From assembly GCA_012295275.1 (NCBI GenBank), contig CM022671.1, forward strand, positions 5,830,565-5,894,564: a stretch of 64,000 nt of DNA, written 5' to 3'. Origin of the DNA: Chrysomallon squamiferum. Its lineage: Eukaryota; Mollusca; Gastropoda; Neomphalida; Peltospiridae. Of this stretch, positions 24,658-40,161 are shown piece after piece (position 1 is the stretch's first letter; the number at the start of each line of letters is the position of its first letter). The notes beneath the pieces are model-generated. The model did not search any database and had not been told where the DNA came from. It saw nothing but the letters and a program-made list of their open reading frames with translations. The position numbers and the translations under genes are program-made.

Positions 24658-26576
24658 AGACTGTGAACTTGTTATTTGAAATAAAATTCAAAAAGAAATT
24701 ATGGTGACCACTAAGTTCAAAATATTAAAATTTAAAACTGAAAACTTTGCTGATAACATGTCCAGAATATTTTTTATTTATTTTGATGACACTAGTATTT
24801 TTCATTTGTTTCAACAAAATGTTTCTGCTTCTAATATATTTATGATTTATGTCATTTTGAAGGATTTAAGTTTTTGCATGTAAATATCTTTTAAATATTT
24901 CAGGTTATTTCATTACTTTTTCTTACAGCCTGCCTCCCTAATGATGAGGTAGAGCAATAAAATAACAAGTGTTATTTCCCTTTTTATCATTAAGTTCCGA
25001 TGCAGAATACATATTTCATCTGAAAACCAAAAAAATATTTGAACATAAATTTTACCAATATAAAATATTACAAATTGATGGTTATTTGAATATATATATA
25101 TATATTTTTTATTTTTTAGAATTACTGGATGTATGTATTATTGTTAAAAAAACAAAATGATGTTTTTGGTTTCAGTGTGCCCATGCTGCAGTGTCAGCTG
25201 TTGAGAATCTGTACAACACCGATAAAGCGTTGCTGTACAAGTGGAAGCGATGTGGTCAGCCCAAAGTTGTAGTTAAGGTTGAAGATGAAGCAAGTTTGTA
25301 AGTTTGAAGTATGTTATTTTATGAGTAAAGTTGTTAGGTTCGTCGATTTTGGTGGGATTTTAGCATTATTGTTTTTAAAGTGTTTTTAAGGACAAACAAC
25401 AACAAAATTAAAATAAAACACAACAACATTTATTGAAATATGCAATAGATATATAATAGTAAATAAATATAAATTATCAATGAAAATATAATATTAAAAA
25501 GTGTTTTAAAAAATATCACTATTAGACATAAAAGTAGATTTGTAAACATTTTTTAAAAGTGGTGAAAACATTTAAAAAAAAGATACATGCAGGTACACAC
25601 AGAGTACCACATCAAATTAAGTATGAAAACAAATATTTTAATATCTTTAAATAGGTTTGTTGGATGTATAATTTAACTGTTTGAGGGATTAGTGCAGATT
25701 AATTTCAATGCAGCTGAGACATCTTAATCTATTATATTCTGGCAAATTTTATCATTTTTATTGTATTTTTATTTCACTTGAACATCCTCCAAGATCCAAC
25801 ATTCAGTGCATTTCTGCTACATTTCAAATATTACAACTAGAATGATTTGACACACAGTATCATAAACTGCATTTAGTAGCTTTAAGCACGTAGCCCAATT
25901 TAAAAATTTCATGTTTATGAAACAAAAGAACAAAGATTCTGTATGATGTAGTATATGATTTAACTGACATTACAAAACAAAGTGGAAATTTCTGTTAATC
26001 TCAGATTGGCTGTAGCTGAACGAGCTGCCACTGTGGGTTTGGCAACAAGTATAATCCGGGATGCAGGTCGGACACACAGATTGCCCCAGGATCAAAAACA
26101 GTACTTAGCATTGGTCCAGGTACATCTACAATCATTTATATCATAAATAATATTGTTAAATCAAGTGTATTTGAATTGCCGTTACCTTGCCAACTGGAAA
26201 TGTTCAGTTTAAGTCATGCTGAAATTTTTGATATGCTTCCTTAAAATTATCCTTTAATTCAAAATAATCTGAGGAGAAACTGTTTAGTTTTTCCTTAAGT
26301 TTTAAAATAAAATAAAATAGATCTATTATGGTGTGTATTTTGAAAAACTGGAACCATCCTGATTAAAAATAAAATTAGTAGTAACAAGTTAAATATTTAA
26401 TAATGATTTTTTAAACAGTTACTGGATTATTAATTTAATGATGGTCTGCAAGTGAAATTAGGTGTAGTATGATGTTAGAGACAAAATTATGAAATTTGTT
26501 TAAAACGAGGACAAAGTTTGAGACTGAAACTAAATAATGATTTTATTTCTAATTTCAGGGCTCGCCTTTGAAGTAG
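23956..26576 (+). CDS. PTRH2: Peptidyl-tRNA hydrolase 2, mitochondrial (Pth2/Bit1), complete, 5 coding exons
   Basis: Cleaves the ester bond of peptidyl-tRNA released from stalled ribosomes. The vertebrate protein sits on the mitochondrial outer membrane and, as Bit1, also takes part in detachment-induced apoptosis. Coding exons: 23956-24108, 24508-24588, 25176-25297, 26005-26119, 26559-26576 (TAG), all GT-AG and phase-consistent, giving 162 residues against 179 in human. Residues 6-24 form one hydrophobic membrane anchor, as expected. Residues 56-162 are the Pth2 domain, with [16 protein letters not shown] at 59-74, AAAQCAHAA at 75-83 and RDAGRT at 137-142, the latter providing conserved active-site Asp and Thr positions. 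The start codon lies 8 nt after a splice acceptor, so the 5' UTR is spliced. AATAAA at 26639-26644 fits the 3' end. The identity is firm. Confidence 0.96.
24614..24658. repeat. AAAT tetranucleotide repeat
   Basis: Near-perfect AAAT run in PTRH2 intron 2, about 25 bp after the exon 2 donor. Confidence 0.9.
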
Positions 26577-26638
26577 ATAAAGTGACAGGACATTTAAAAC
26601 TTTTTTGAATGAGTATTATTTGTACATATTAATGTTTA

Positions 26639-26644
26639 AATAAA
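26639..26644 (+). terminator. PTRH2 poly(A) signal
   Basis: AATAAA 63 nt after the PTRH2 stop codon, followed by a T-rich and then GTTTG-containing stretch. It is a good candidate for the mRNA 3' end near 26660. Confidence 0.65.
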
Positions 26645-26659
26645 AATCTATATTTCTTT

Positions 26660-27444
26660 TTTAAACCTGCCTTGGTTTGTTTCTAATTGTTAACAAGCTG
26701 TGAAAACAAAATATTAATCTTAGGTTGTGTTGACATTTACTCTTTTAAATGCTTTAGTTAATTTAATTATGATACAAACATGAACAACATTCAAATATTT
26801 AAAACAAAAAACTATAATGTTTATGGCTGTTTTGTAACTGAATTAAAAAGTGTAATAGATTAATTAACAGGTAGTATAATTTAATCTAATCAAATATATT
26901 GTTTTCAACAGTATGCGTTTTGAAATGTTACCAGTGATTTGGTTTTTTATACTTAATCTATGAGTATTTGAAAATCAGTATATATATCACATACTCCTTA
27001 AACTGTGTCACCATTGCACACAAACAGTTTTAAAATCAACTAAGATTGTTCATGTACACTCTATCCAGTTGTCTGCACATATGGTGTGTGTGTGTGTGTG
27101 TTGTTTACTTTATATATTTGATTATCTATTTTAGAAAATCGGCTCATTTTGAGCAGTGGAAGATATTTGTCAACAAAAATAAATATTCAGCAGTAGTTAC
27201 ATACAACCAGCCATAACTATCAGATGCAAATCAATTTAAGAGGACATGATCCCATCCATTCTCACTTTAAAGTAATCACACTTTCATCAGACATTTTAAA
27301 ATACTATCCTGTTTGCATAATTTTTCACAATATCAGTCTGCACTTTTTATGCTAGTAAACTTCCTACTGTCAGAAATGCCTGAAATATACCCTCTTTGAA
27401 TCCACACCTGATCAAGTGTAGCTGCTGAAACACAAAAAACACTG
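26660..27444. other. Tail-to-tail spacer between PTRH2 and the KptA-LRR gene
   Basis: AT-rich and without coding exons. It contains a GT dinucleotide run at about 27076-27101 and presumably the 3' UTR of the minus-strand gene. No clear minus-strand AATAAA was found close to its stop. Confidence 0.6.
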
Positions 27445-30050
27445 CTAAATGAGTGATCTATGCAACACAGTTATTCCTCTTGATTTAGCCAGACGTGCCA
27501 ACCTCTCCTCATTTTCAGCAGAAACTGGAACATGGTACATGTCTACATGTTTCAGAGATGGACACGCTTCAACAAATTCCACAATGGCTGTGTCAGAAAT
27601 TCCTTTGATCATGCTGATGTTGAGATGTTTCAAGTTTGTACAGTTTTTTCTCACAGCTCGCAGACTTCGGTCTGTCAGATACTGACACAAAGAGATGTTA
27701 AGTGATTCAAGATGTTTTAATTTCTGCAATAAAATGAAGTAATATTTTGTATAGAATTGATCCAACTTTTTAAAGGATATTTTTTTCTTTCTCTTAACTG
27801 GATGCATGTAATAAATAATTATTATTGTAAAAAAAAATTTATAAGAAATAAATTGACTTAAATTTTTTCTTTTTATTATTACATTATTAAAATTTTAATT
27901 ATTATTGTTATATTTAATATTAATAAAATATTTGTAATTATTTGAATTTATCAGCAGTAATTTAGCCACAGTCTTTTTGATATTATAAACATTATTTTTA
28001 TTAAATTAACCTTCAAAATTTGTTCCATTAGATCATTAATCAAGATATAACCACAACTGGTTATTATTATTATTATTATCAGTGCAACTACTACTATTAC
28101 TTTTACTCCAACTATACTACCATTTTTTCTACTACCTCAATACTACTATTTCTACTACCTCTATACTACTACTACTGTTTCTACTACCACTATATTTTTC
28201 TACTATTTTTACTACAACTATTTCTAGAACTAATATTGTTCAATAATTAACCTTCAAAAGTTGTTCCATCAAGTTATCAGTCATGATATAGCCACAGTCT
28301 CTCAGACTGAGACTGCGAATGTTTGGACACTGAGAACAGAGAGTTTTGAGAATGTTTTCTGTCAGATACAACCCCTCCAAGTCTACGTGCTCCAGGGTGG
28401 GGACAAACAAATGTTTTAAAATACTGTTGTTTAGTTTCTTCTGTCGCTTTCAGTCGATGGATCATTGAACTGTTTTCATATTTAAAAACAAAATTTAAAA
28501 AATTAAATAATACAGACATTTATCAGCCTACAAGTATGAAAGAAATAAAAATATTTAACAAAAAAAAAAAAAAAAAAAAAAAAAAATGTCCTTCTGATAA
28601 ACATGTTGATAGATATACATACATACATACATACACAGACAGACTACAAAAAAAAAAAAAAAATAATAATAATAATAAAAGTCATTCTGATAAACACGTA
28701 GATAACCAGACAGACTACAAATGGAAAGACCTTTGTAAGTACATATGCATATAAAAATAATGTCTTTATTTTTCACTTTCTATTCACCAAAATTAGTTTT
28801 TAAATTTTTGACATATAAATGAGTAATTCTGATAAATGTGGGAACAATTGTAGAAGAAAGAAGTATTAAAAAGATCATTATCATTATTTTTCAGAAAATT
28901 AAACATTACAACTTTAGAAGTGCCTGCAACCTGAGATATAGCAAAACCACATGAAATTTTAGGACCTATATTTTAGAGAATAATTATAAATAAACATTTT
29001 GAGAACAAATGTTTGAAGTAAGTGAAATCATTGTGAATGGAGCAGTATTAAGTCTAACAAATTGATCTCACATCAACATTTAACAACATTTTTGCTTTCT
29101 CTTACCTGATGATAAACTCATCTGGAAAGTCGTGAAGATCGTAATCTTGTAGATTTCTGATGACAGTTGTAATGCAGATTTCAAACAAAGTGTAAACCTT
29201 GCTGTCCTCATGGCATGGATTCTAAAACAAACAGCATCTCAGTGACATAACTGTTACAGTTCTTTTAAAGTATAATGCTTTACACCTACAGCACAATATG
29301 AACTCTGATTCAGTGAGTTTCAGATTTATTAACATAACTAATGTTAAAATTAATATATCCTTATCATCCCAAATGCAAGAAAAATAAATGTATTTATTGA
29401 AAAAACAGTCACGATTCCCTGACCCTCCCTATAACTCAATATTGGCTCTTTCATTTTAGTATCAATTATTAATTTTTCATTTTTTAAAATTTTTATTATT
29501 ATTATTTTATTTTTTTGCCTTGTGATCTCAAAATACAACTGATAAGTGAATAAGAAAATGATGAATTCTAATTACACATACCACATCAGATATTAAAATC
29601 TTTTATTACAAATACCTTTTCAAACTTCCTTCCAAAAGCTGCTCTCACTAAAGTTTTTTCATTTACTTTCTTTATTTCAAAACGTTTTGTGTTTCGACCA
29701 GACAGGGATGTTTCAAGTTCTTCAATAATTTCTTGTCTGCTGTGACTTTTCAGAAGAGGTACTGATATCAGCTCATCTAGTGACATGAAACCTGAAAATA
29801 AATAAATAAATTATTTTTATAATTATGTCATGTGAGACAGAAAATAACAGCTATATTATATATATATTAATATCATTCCTTAACAAATTTCACAAATGTC
29901 TTCATCACAAAAATGTGTGTGTGTACCTGAATCATCCACATGGAGACCTTCCTTCAGTGCACCATATCGTAAAATATAACAGAGACGTTTTGACAAACGT
30001 CCATCTTGATAATGAAAAACTGTTTTGTTACAATTATTTACCACTTCCAT
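27445..30050 (-). CDS. KptA N-lobe, VHL box and LRR fusion protein (predicted CUL2 substrate receptor)
   Basis: Five exons in transcript order: 30050-29927, 29791-29616, 29221-29106, 28423-28252, 27723-27445, giving 288 residues with consistent phases. Residues 17-95 match the N-terminal winged-helix lobe of KptA/Tpt1 RNA 2'-phosphotransferases: RLSKRLCYILRYGALKEGL at 18-36, GFMSLDELISVP at 42-53, and Arg91 at the usual LxRAxxG position. The family's ILRHG reads ILRYG here (His to Tyr29), and the whole NAD-binding C-lobe is missing. Residues 111-120 (TLFEICITTV) fit the Elongin-BC box exactly and 132-140 (FPDEFIISI) fit the Cul2 box. Together they form a VHL box like that of ZYG11, ZER1 and LRR1 proteins. 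Residues 148-288 form about five leucine-rich repeats of cysteine-containing type, resembling AMN1 and FBXL proteins. The exon 4 acceptor (28423) is chosen by phase and has a poor pyrimidine tract. The function is inferred: ubiquitin-ligase receptor with a dead KptA module. Confidence 0.82.
28059..28235. repeat. TAT/CTA degenerate trinucleotide tract
   Basis: An ATT run, then interrupted CTA units (ACTACTATTTCTACTACC-like) in the last intron of the KptA-LRR gene. The intron upstream (28424-29105) also has A-runs at 28559-28586 and 28650-28663 and a short CATA run. Confidence 0.75.
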
Positions 30051-30600
30051 TTCTTCTTTTATTTATTTCATTTTAAAATAATTGTAAAGTTTCGGAAGTA
30101 CATATATACTTTGCAAATGCTTTAAATTAAATATATAACTGAAATGTCGTTATACGTTGAAAACAATTCATTGATTTCTCGGTGAAGTAAAATTTTTCGT
30201 CATTTTACATTTCTTCTTCTTGTGCAATTCTTATTCTGAATTCTCGAGAGCCAAACCATATTTTATTTTTAAAATGTTGGCAGTCGCCGCAATGTCACGA
30301 TTGATGTAAAGTTAAATATAAAATTCTGATGTGCTGATACTATTTAAAATAGAATCTTAGTAACAGAAAGCGAACAACAAATAAATAAATAATGTAACAT
30401 ATAATCTGTTGACATATCCAATCCATGATATCGTTCGATGTTTACCGGTTATTTATGGTCAGATAACTCTAGTTGACTAATTTGTGCATTTGTTCCTGTT
30501 GCCTTGCGTTTCTTTGCGATTTCCTCCCCGTTTCTGTGTGAGCCAACCAAAACGCATTGTTAAGTGACCATTTATTACATGTTTCTATTTTTATGCATAT
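30051..30600 (-). promoter_or_regulatory. 5' UTR/promoter side of the KptA-LRR gene
   Basis: This 550-bp stretch lies upstream of the start codon on the minus strand and shows no coding exon. From about 30,190 the sequence becomes slightly richer in CG dinucleotides (for example GTCGCCGCAATG near 30290), compatible with a TATA-less promoter. No transcription start can be placed. Confidence 0.35.
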
Positions 30601-30627
30601 TAAATAAATAAATAATAATAGACAATG

Positions 30628-31314
30628 GTCAGGTTGGGTCTTCTACAAGGCGATGCATTTTCTTAATTTTCATACCAAATTAATAAAAATCCGTTACATC
30701 TTTGAATTTGAAATACATATTTTAGGATATATCGCAGATAGTTATCTTAATTTTTGAAAAATCGCCGACAGTAAGATTTTACCGACAATATGATCGCAGC
30801 GTCGGAAATATTTTGCGATATCACGTGTTGCTATAACTACCCTGATAACTGCCATCATATTGTTTTAATTTTATTTATATATAATTTTTTTTTGTTTTTA
30901 TTTTTTTGAGCAAATGAGGTTGATCAAAGAGCATTTAAAGAGTTTTTAGAAGTAACTCTGGCATTTTAGGGGGAACTATAAAGGTAGATGCTGAATGATC
31001 GTTATCACTCAGAATAGACAAAGAAATTAAAAATGGCGGCCTCCACGGAACAAACCTAGTAGCTGATAAAAACAAAGATTTCTTTCTGTTATTTTTATCT
31101 GCTTATTTCATAATTTCGCTGTTTAAGTAGGACTATATTTGTCTTTGTATTAATTTCTTACATGACCACAATTAGGAATCAGATTACTGTTCTACTCCAA
31201 ATTTAAGACAAGTTTATATTTGAAAAACTTTTTATTCTTATCAGAAAATGCGAGATATTGGAGGATAATGAAGATTTTATATTCATTCGGAGCTGGTAGA
31301 AGACCCAGCCTGAC
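30628..31314. mobile_element. Element bounded by 22-bp inverted repeats
   Basis: The 22 bp at 30628-30649 (core TGGGTCTTCTAC) match the reverse complement of 31293-31314 at 20 of 22 positions. The repeats are GC-richer than the surrounding sequence. The internal 640 bp have no open frame and include a YY1-like AAAATGGCGGC at 31030-31040. It could be a non-autonomous DNA transposon or a fold-back element. I saw no target-site duplication directly outside the repeats. Confidence 0.5.
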
Positions 31315-31499
31315 TTCCCTTTCTTCATAGGACCTCGCTTTTCTTCAACTCCATCGACTAAAGCACACTTGTAGAAACGTCACTGGGAATGATATAGATA
31401 AAATTAAAATATTTCCGCACAGCAAATTCCATTGTATGTAAAATGTTTTACAACGTATTTACAAGGACTTAGTCAAGATAGAATCTGAACATGAAAGAA

Positions 31500-32210
31500 A
31501 GAAAATTTACACAGTAGATGTTAATCTTAATTACTGTGGTGAAGTTCCAGCTGAGCTGGGACTTTGGTTTAGCCAACCTGTCAGATGAAATCAGTATCTA
31601 GGGTTGTTGTTAGTGATCATCCTAGACTAAAGGTTAAAACAGGTGTAATCACTTGATCAGAAACCGCAAGGACTTCTCTCATCAGGTGATAAGCTGCAGT
31701 TTCTTCATTGTAATGCACACTTTCTTCTTGATACGAGTATAGTTTGTGAACAAGTTTTCCAGGATATCACTAATGATATTGGACACGCACTGGGTTTGAG
31801 AAGCTGGCGACAAAATTAAAAAACTGGAACTTAAAAAAGGGATTATTTTCTTCAAGGTAACTGAACCTTACTGGCATCTCATTTCTAGCCACACTCACTA
31901 TTCAGACTTTTTCAACTTTGTACAGATGTACTACTCCAGTTTCAAGGAATGGTCTAATTATGCTACTCCTATGCTAGACAAGAATGCTGGCCACACTTTC
32001 ACTGAATTCCAGACAGAACTGAGCAAGGTGAACAAACATCTCTACCTACCAGCCTCAACCCAGAATACAAAACACTTCTAAAAGAAACTCCCTTTAGAAA
32101 CGCACTTAACTGACTTTCAACCTCATGGAAGATTGTTTAGCGTACAAAATCCAGAACTCCGTGAAAAGATGCAGCATTGCAGACTCACAAATCTTATTTA
32201 ATAACTAGAT
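31500..32210 (+). pseudogene. Decayed transposon-like coding fragment
   Basis: Three open stretches in shifted frames follow one another: 31685-31819 (contains FLHCNAHFLLDTS), about 31808-32083 (contains VTEPYWHLISSHTHYSDFF and KEWSNYATPMLD) and about 32099-32203 (contains NPELREKMQHCRLTNL). They are broken by stops and frameshifts. The composition is protein-like (His, Tyr, Trp, Phe) and the local GC is higher than in the neighbours. From memory the motifs resemble a family of uncharacterised transposon-like proteins common in cnidarian, fish and mollusc genomes. I could not name the superfamily. It lies just right of the inverted-repeat element. Confidence 0.5.
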
Positions 32211-33026
32211 AGTATAATGGAGTCATTTATCTTTAAAATTATATCTCACATCTGGAAGATCAATGTACACAGGCTCGATCTCGTTTTTAATAATCTCAGT
32301 GTATCAGTATTAGAATAATGTAAATTAAATCAGTCGACCTTGCGAAGATTTGACCCAGCGCTGACAAACAAGATAATGTCATATAACCCGGGAATAAACC
32401 CACACATTTGAAATCACTGCTTGCTTTACTTTATTCAGATCTGTTTTTCAGCTAGAACGCTCTGACATCAAAACAAGCCATGATGTGTTTGATGCAAAAT
32501 GAGAAATAAATTGTATCAAATTAAGTTCCTAAGCTGTTTAAGCCTTTTTGTCATGGTGGGTTTTCTTCTTTCTTCTTCTTTTTTTCCCCCCCTGATCTAT
32601 AGCGAACAAATAATTTCCTCCATACAAAACGTGAGAGCAGGAATCCAGCAGATTATTTACTTATTGATCGAGTCACAAGAAAACGCATTTATCAGGGGTT
32701 TTTTGGCTGGATTTTTTTTTGTTGTTGTTGTAATTTGGGCGTTGTGGCTGAGTTACGCAATGAAAGTCTTCTCTAAATCTTCAAGAGTCCCACTTTAAAG
32801 AGTCTAAATTAATTGGATACGGGAGAAACGTCGCCCAAGCCGACGTTTTACTATAATGTCGATTCATTTATGTACGAGACGTTGCTTAGAGTCTAAGTTT
32901 TTCTTACAGTGGCGAATTCTGAGAATTGTGGAGTTTTTCTACGATAAGGAAAGGAATCTGTAATTGTTTCATGACAGTCACATGCAGAGAAAAACAAATA
33001 TCAGTGGTAAATTCTTTGACTTAGAT

Positions 33027-33098
33027 AGAACTTTCTAGAATAGTCAGAACCTTCTAGAATAATCAGAACCTTCTAGAATAATCAGAACTTTCTACAAT
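33027..33098. promoter_or_regulatory. Four tandem heat-shock elements, 19-bp period
   Basis: GAA triplets begin at 33028, 33047, 33066 and 33085, exactly 19 bp apart. The first three units each read AGAAC(C/T)TTCTAGAAT, a perfect three-box HSE (nGAAnnTTCnnGAAn). In the fourth the last GAA has become CAA. This is a strong predicted HSF-binding cluster. No gene start is recognisable nearby, so its target is unknown. A chance minisatellite whose unit resembles an HSE cannot be excluded. Confidence 0.6.
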
Positions 33099-33644
33099 TC
33101 AGAGGCCGTGCCTATGATAGGCATCCTCGAACAGATAAGTAATGAACACATACCAAAAACTGTTCAGCATAACTATTCAATGATGTAGATGTAAGAGTCG
33201 GCAAAACATGCTGATGTACAGATGTACATAATTATGTTTTACGGTAATAAAAATAATATAATGCTTCTGATGACTGGTATTCAATCACTCTCTGTCTGGA
33301 CAATCGCATCAGGCTGTTTCCAGTGCCTGTCAGTTTCTACGATTGATTTACTGAAGTCAAAATATGAAAAATCACTTACTGCGATTTCTTTCGAACACTC
33401 AGAAATATTTAACATCCAGGAACCTATGAAATGAATACCAGCTGGTGTCGATTTAAGTGTTAATAAATTAATGAATGAATAAGTAAACAAATAAATAATT
33501 AAATAATCAAACAAACAAATAGCAGTAACAATAATAATGAATATGATATGACAATAACAATAATAACAAGTGATTTAATAAGTGAATAAATATAAATAAT
33601 GGGAAACGAGGAAGGTTATACAGGAAGATCCACAAGACAGAAAG

Positions 33645-38030
<4,386 letters not shown>

Positions 38031-39183
38031 AAGATATGTGAAATTAGAAAATAAAGCTTCGTTCACACTAATCGATATATCAGAACGATACGAAATCGAC
38101 TAAGACTCTTTTAATTCTGAATGTTGGCTTACACTTTCCTCTTCACACCCTCAGTGACGTGATATTTATTCTTTAAGCCAGAGCTGATGACGTCATAATA
38201 GTGTATGTAAAGGTTCATGGTATGTGATATCCCGTGCTGGGAAATGAACTAAAAAGGTTAATTGTTCTTAATTAATACAGAGGAAGTGTTCTGAATTTGA
38301 TCTTTGAAATATCATAACAAAATCATTTTTAATATTCTCAAATGTTTTTCATTTACAGAAGCTGTGTATCAAAACAAAGCGTCACGTTTCTCTTGCACTG
38401 TGCCTGTAAATGATTTTTTGTTGTGAAGTGGTCGATGTTTTCTTGGTTGTTCTGCAAACTGTTCACACTACATTCGTTTTTGTTATCAAGACCTATAAAT
38501 CTTTATAAATCCTCAAATCCTATTTTTTATTTTTTTTGGTTTCATAAATCAAATAAATAATTTTAAATAAGGATTAAAAATAAATAAAGAATTAAAAATA
38601 AATAAAGAATTAATAATATAAAATAAAATGTAAAATAAAATTTCAAATAAAATAAAATAAAATTAGACCAAATAAAATAAAATAATCTGAATCAAAAAAA
38701 AAAAAAAAAAAACAAAAAAAATAAAATAAAATAAAATAAAATAAAATAAAGTAAAACAAAATTTAAATTAAAAATAAAGAAAATGAAATAAAATAAACTG
38801 AAAATATCATTAAGCAATAATCTTGTATTTAAAAAGATACACCCCCCCCCATGCAGAAGAAATGGGAACATCATCGAAAAAACAAATTGCCAATTTGTAT
38901 GGTTCGTACACCAGAAAATGATTTTTTGAACGATGCAACATTTAAATGCTTTCATCTTCTTGAGTTGACTGTTTCTAATTTTGTTCTTCGTACTGTTTGT
39001 GAATTGGTTATTACACTTTCTGTCCAATCTGGAAATCGAAATTAGATATCAGTATGGAATTCATGCATGTAAACAATTTGAAATGAGCTAATTTTAACAA
39101 AATAAAAATATTTTTTTTTATAATCATTGTGTACCAGCTTTCTGTGATTGTGTTTTCCTTGTTAAATCTTTCCTGTTTAACAA

Positions 39184-39216
<33 letters not shown>

Positions 39217-39689
39217 AAATGTCATAAATGCTTAACAAATGATGTATGGGATAGCAGTAGTAGTATCAATAGTTGCAGCAGTTGTAATAATTGTTGTGGT
39301 AGCAGTCGTTGTAATAGTAGTATTATAATGATAATGTCAATTATAACAGGAATAATAATTATAAACGATGATGATAATTCTAACAACAACAGCAGTAATC
39401 ATAGTAGTAGTAGTAGTAGCTGTTGTCGTGTCTATAGTAGAGGGTATAGTAATTGCAATAATAATATCATAGTTGTTGTAGCAGTAGTAGTAATGTCGAT
39501 GAGGAATGTTATGATCATAATTTTAACAATAACAAAATAATAAATTAAAAAAAAATAAATAAATATATAATGAAAGAAATATCATTATCAGTATCAAAAA
39601 AAAAAAAAATAATAATAATAATAAATAAAAAAAAAAAAAAAAATAACAACTAAAAAACAATCATATACATTTATTTTTCAAAATAGGAA

Positions 39690-39750
39690 AATATCGACAG
39701 GGTTTCGAACCCACGAACTACTACTGTATTCTTTCAATAGCATGCGCAAA
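39690..39750 (-). repeat. tRNA-like fragment (SINE head or tRNA relic)
   Basis: On the minus strand GTGGGTTCGAAACCC is a T-arm with a B-box (GGTTCGAAACC), preceded by a region resembling an anticodon arm. The acceptor and A-box parts are not convincing. Confidence 0.35.
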
Positions 39751-40118
39751 TACTTTGTTCCGTTTACAGCGGACAGATAATTTAATAAGAATTTCTGAGT
39801 CCATTGCTCGTTCGGCTGAAAACAACTTTCACACTGCAGGAAAATGTCATTATTTTCCCGTTAATGAAACACACTCAATAAGCAGTTTATTTAATTTCTG
39901 CTTTAGAAATTCACGCTTTGACAGCCTTCTGGGTAATTATCCATCTCTATGTAAGCGTTGACCTGAAAGGGGAGGCAATTATGTTATTCCTAAGTCATAT
40001 TATCTTTGTTATTATCATCCTAAATGAATTATCTTTTCAAACAAAATGGCGGAAAATGTTCAAAGCAAATATCTTTTGGTTCGAAGATAGATGAGTTTAA
40101 GTTGTTATTTTTTTATTC

Positions 40119-40161
<43 letters not shown>

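Noticed and set aside
27449-27685. Plus-strand 78-codon frame
   Set aside because: Antisense shadow of the last LRR exon of the minus-strand gene.
38692-39045. 111-codon minus-strand and 64-codon plus-strand frames
   Set aside because: The first is largely an A-rich repeat read as Phe/Leu; the second has no domain or splice signals.
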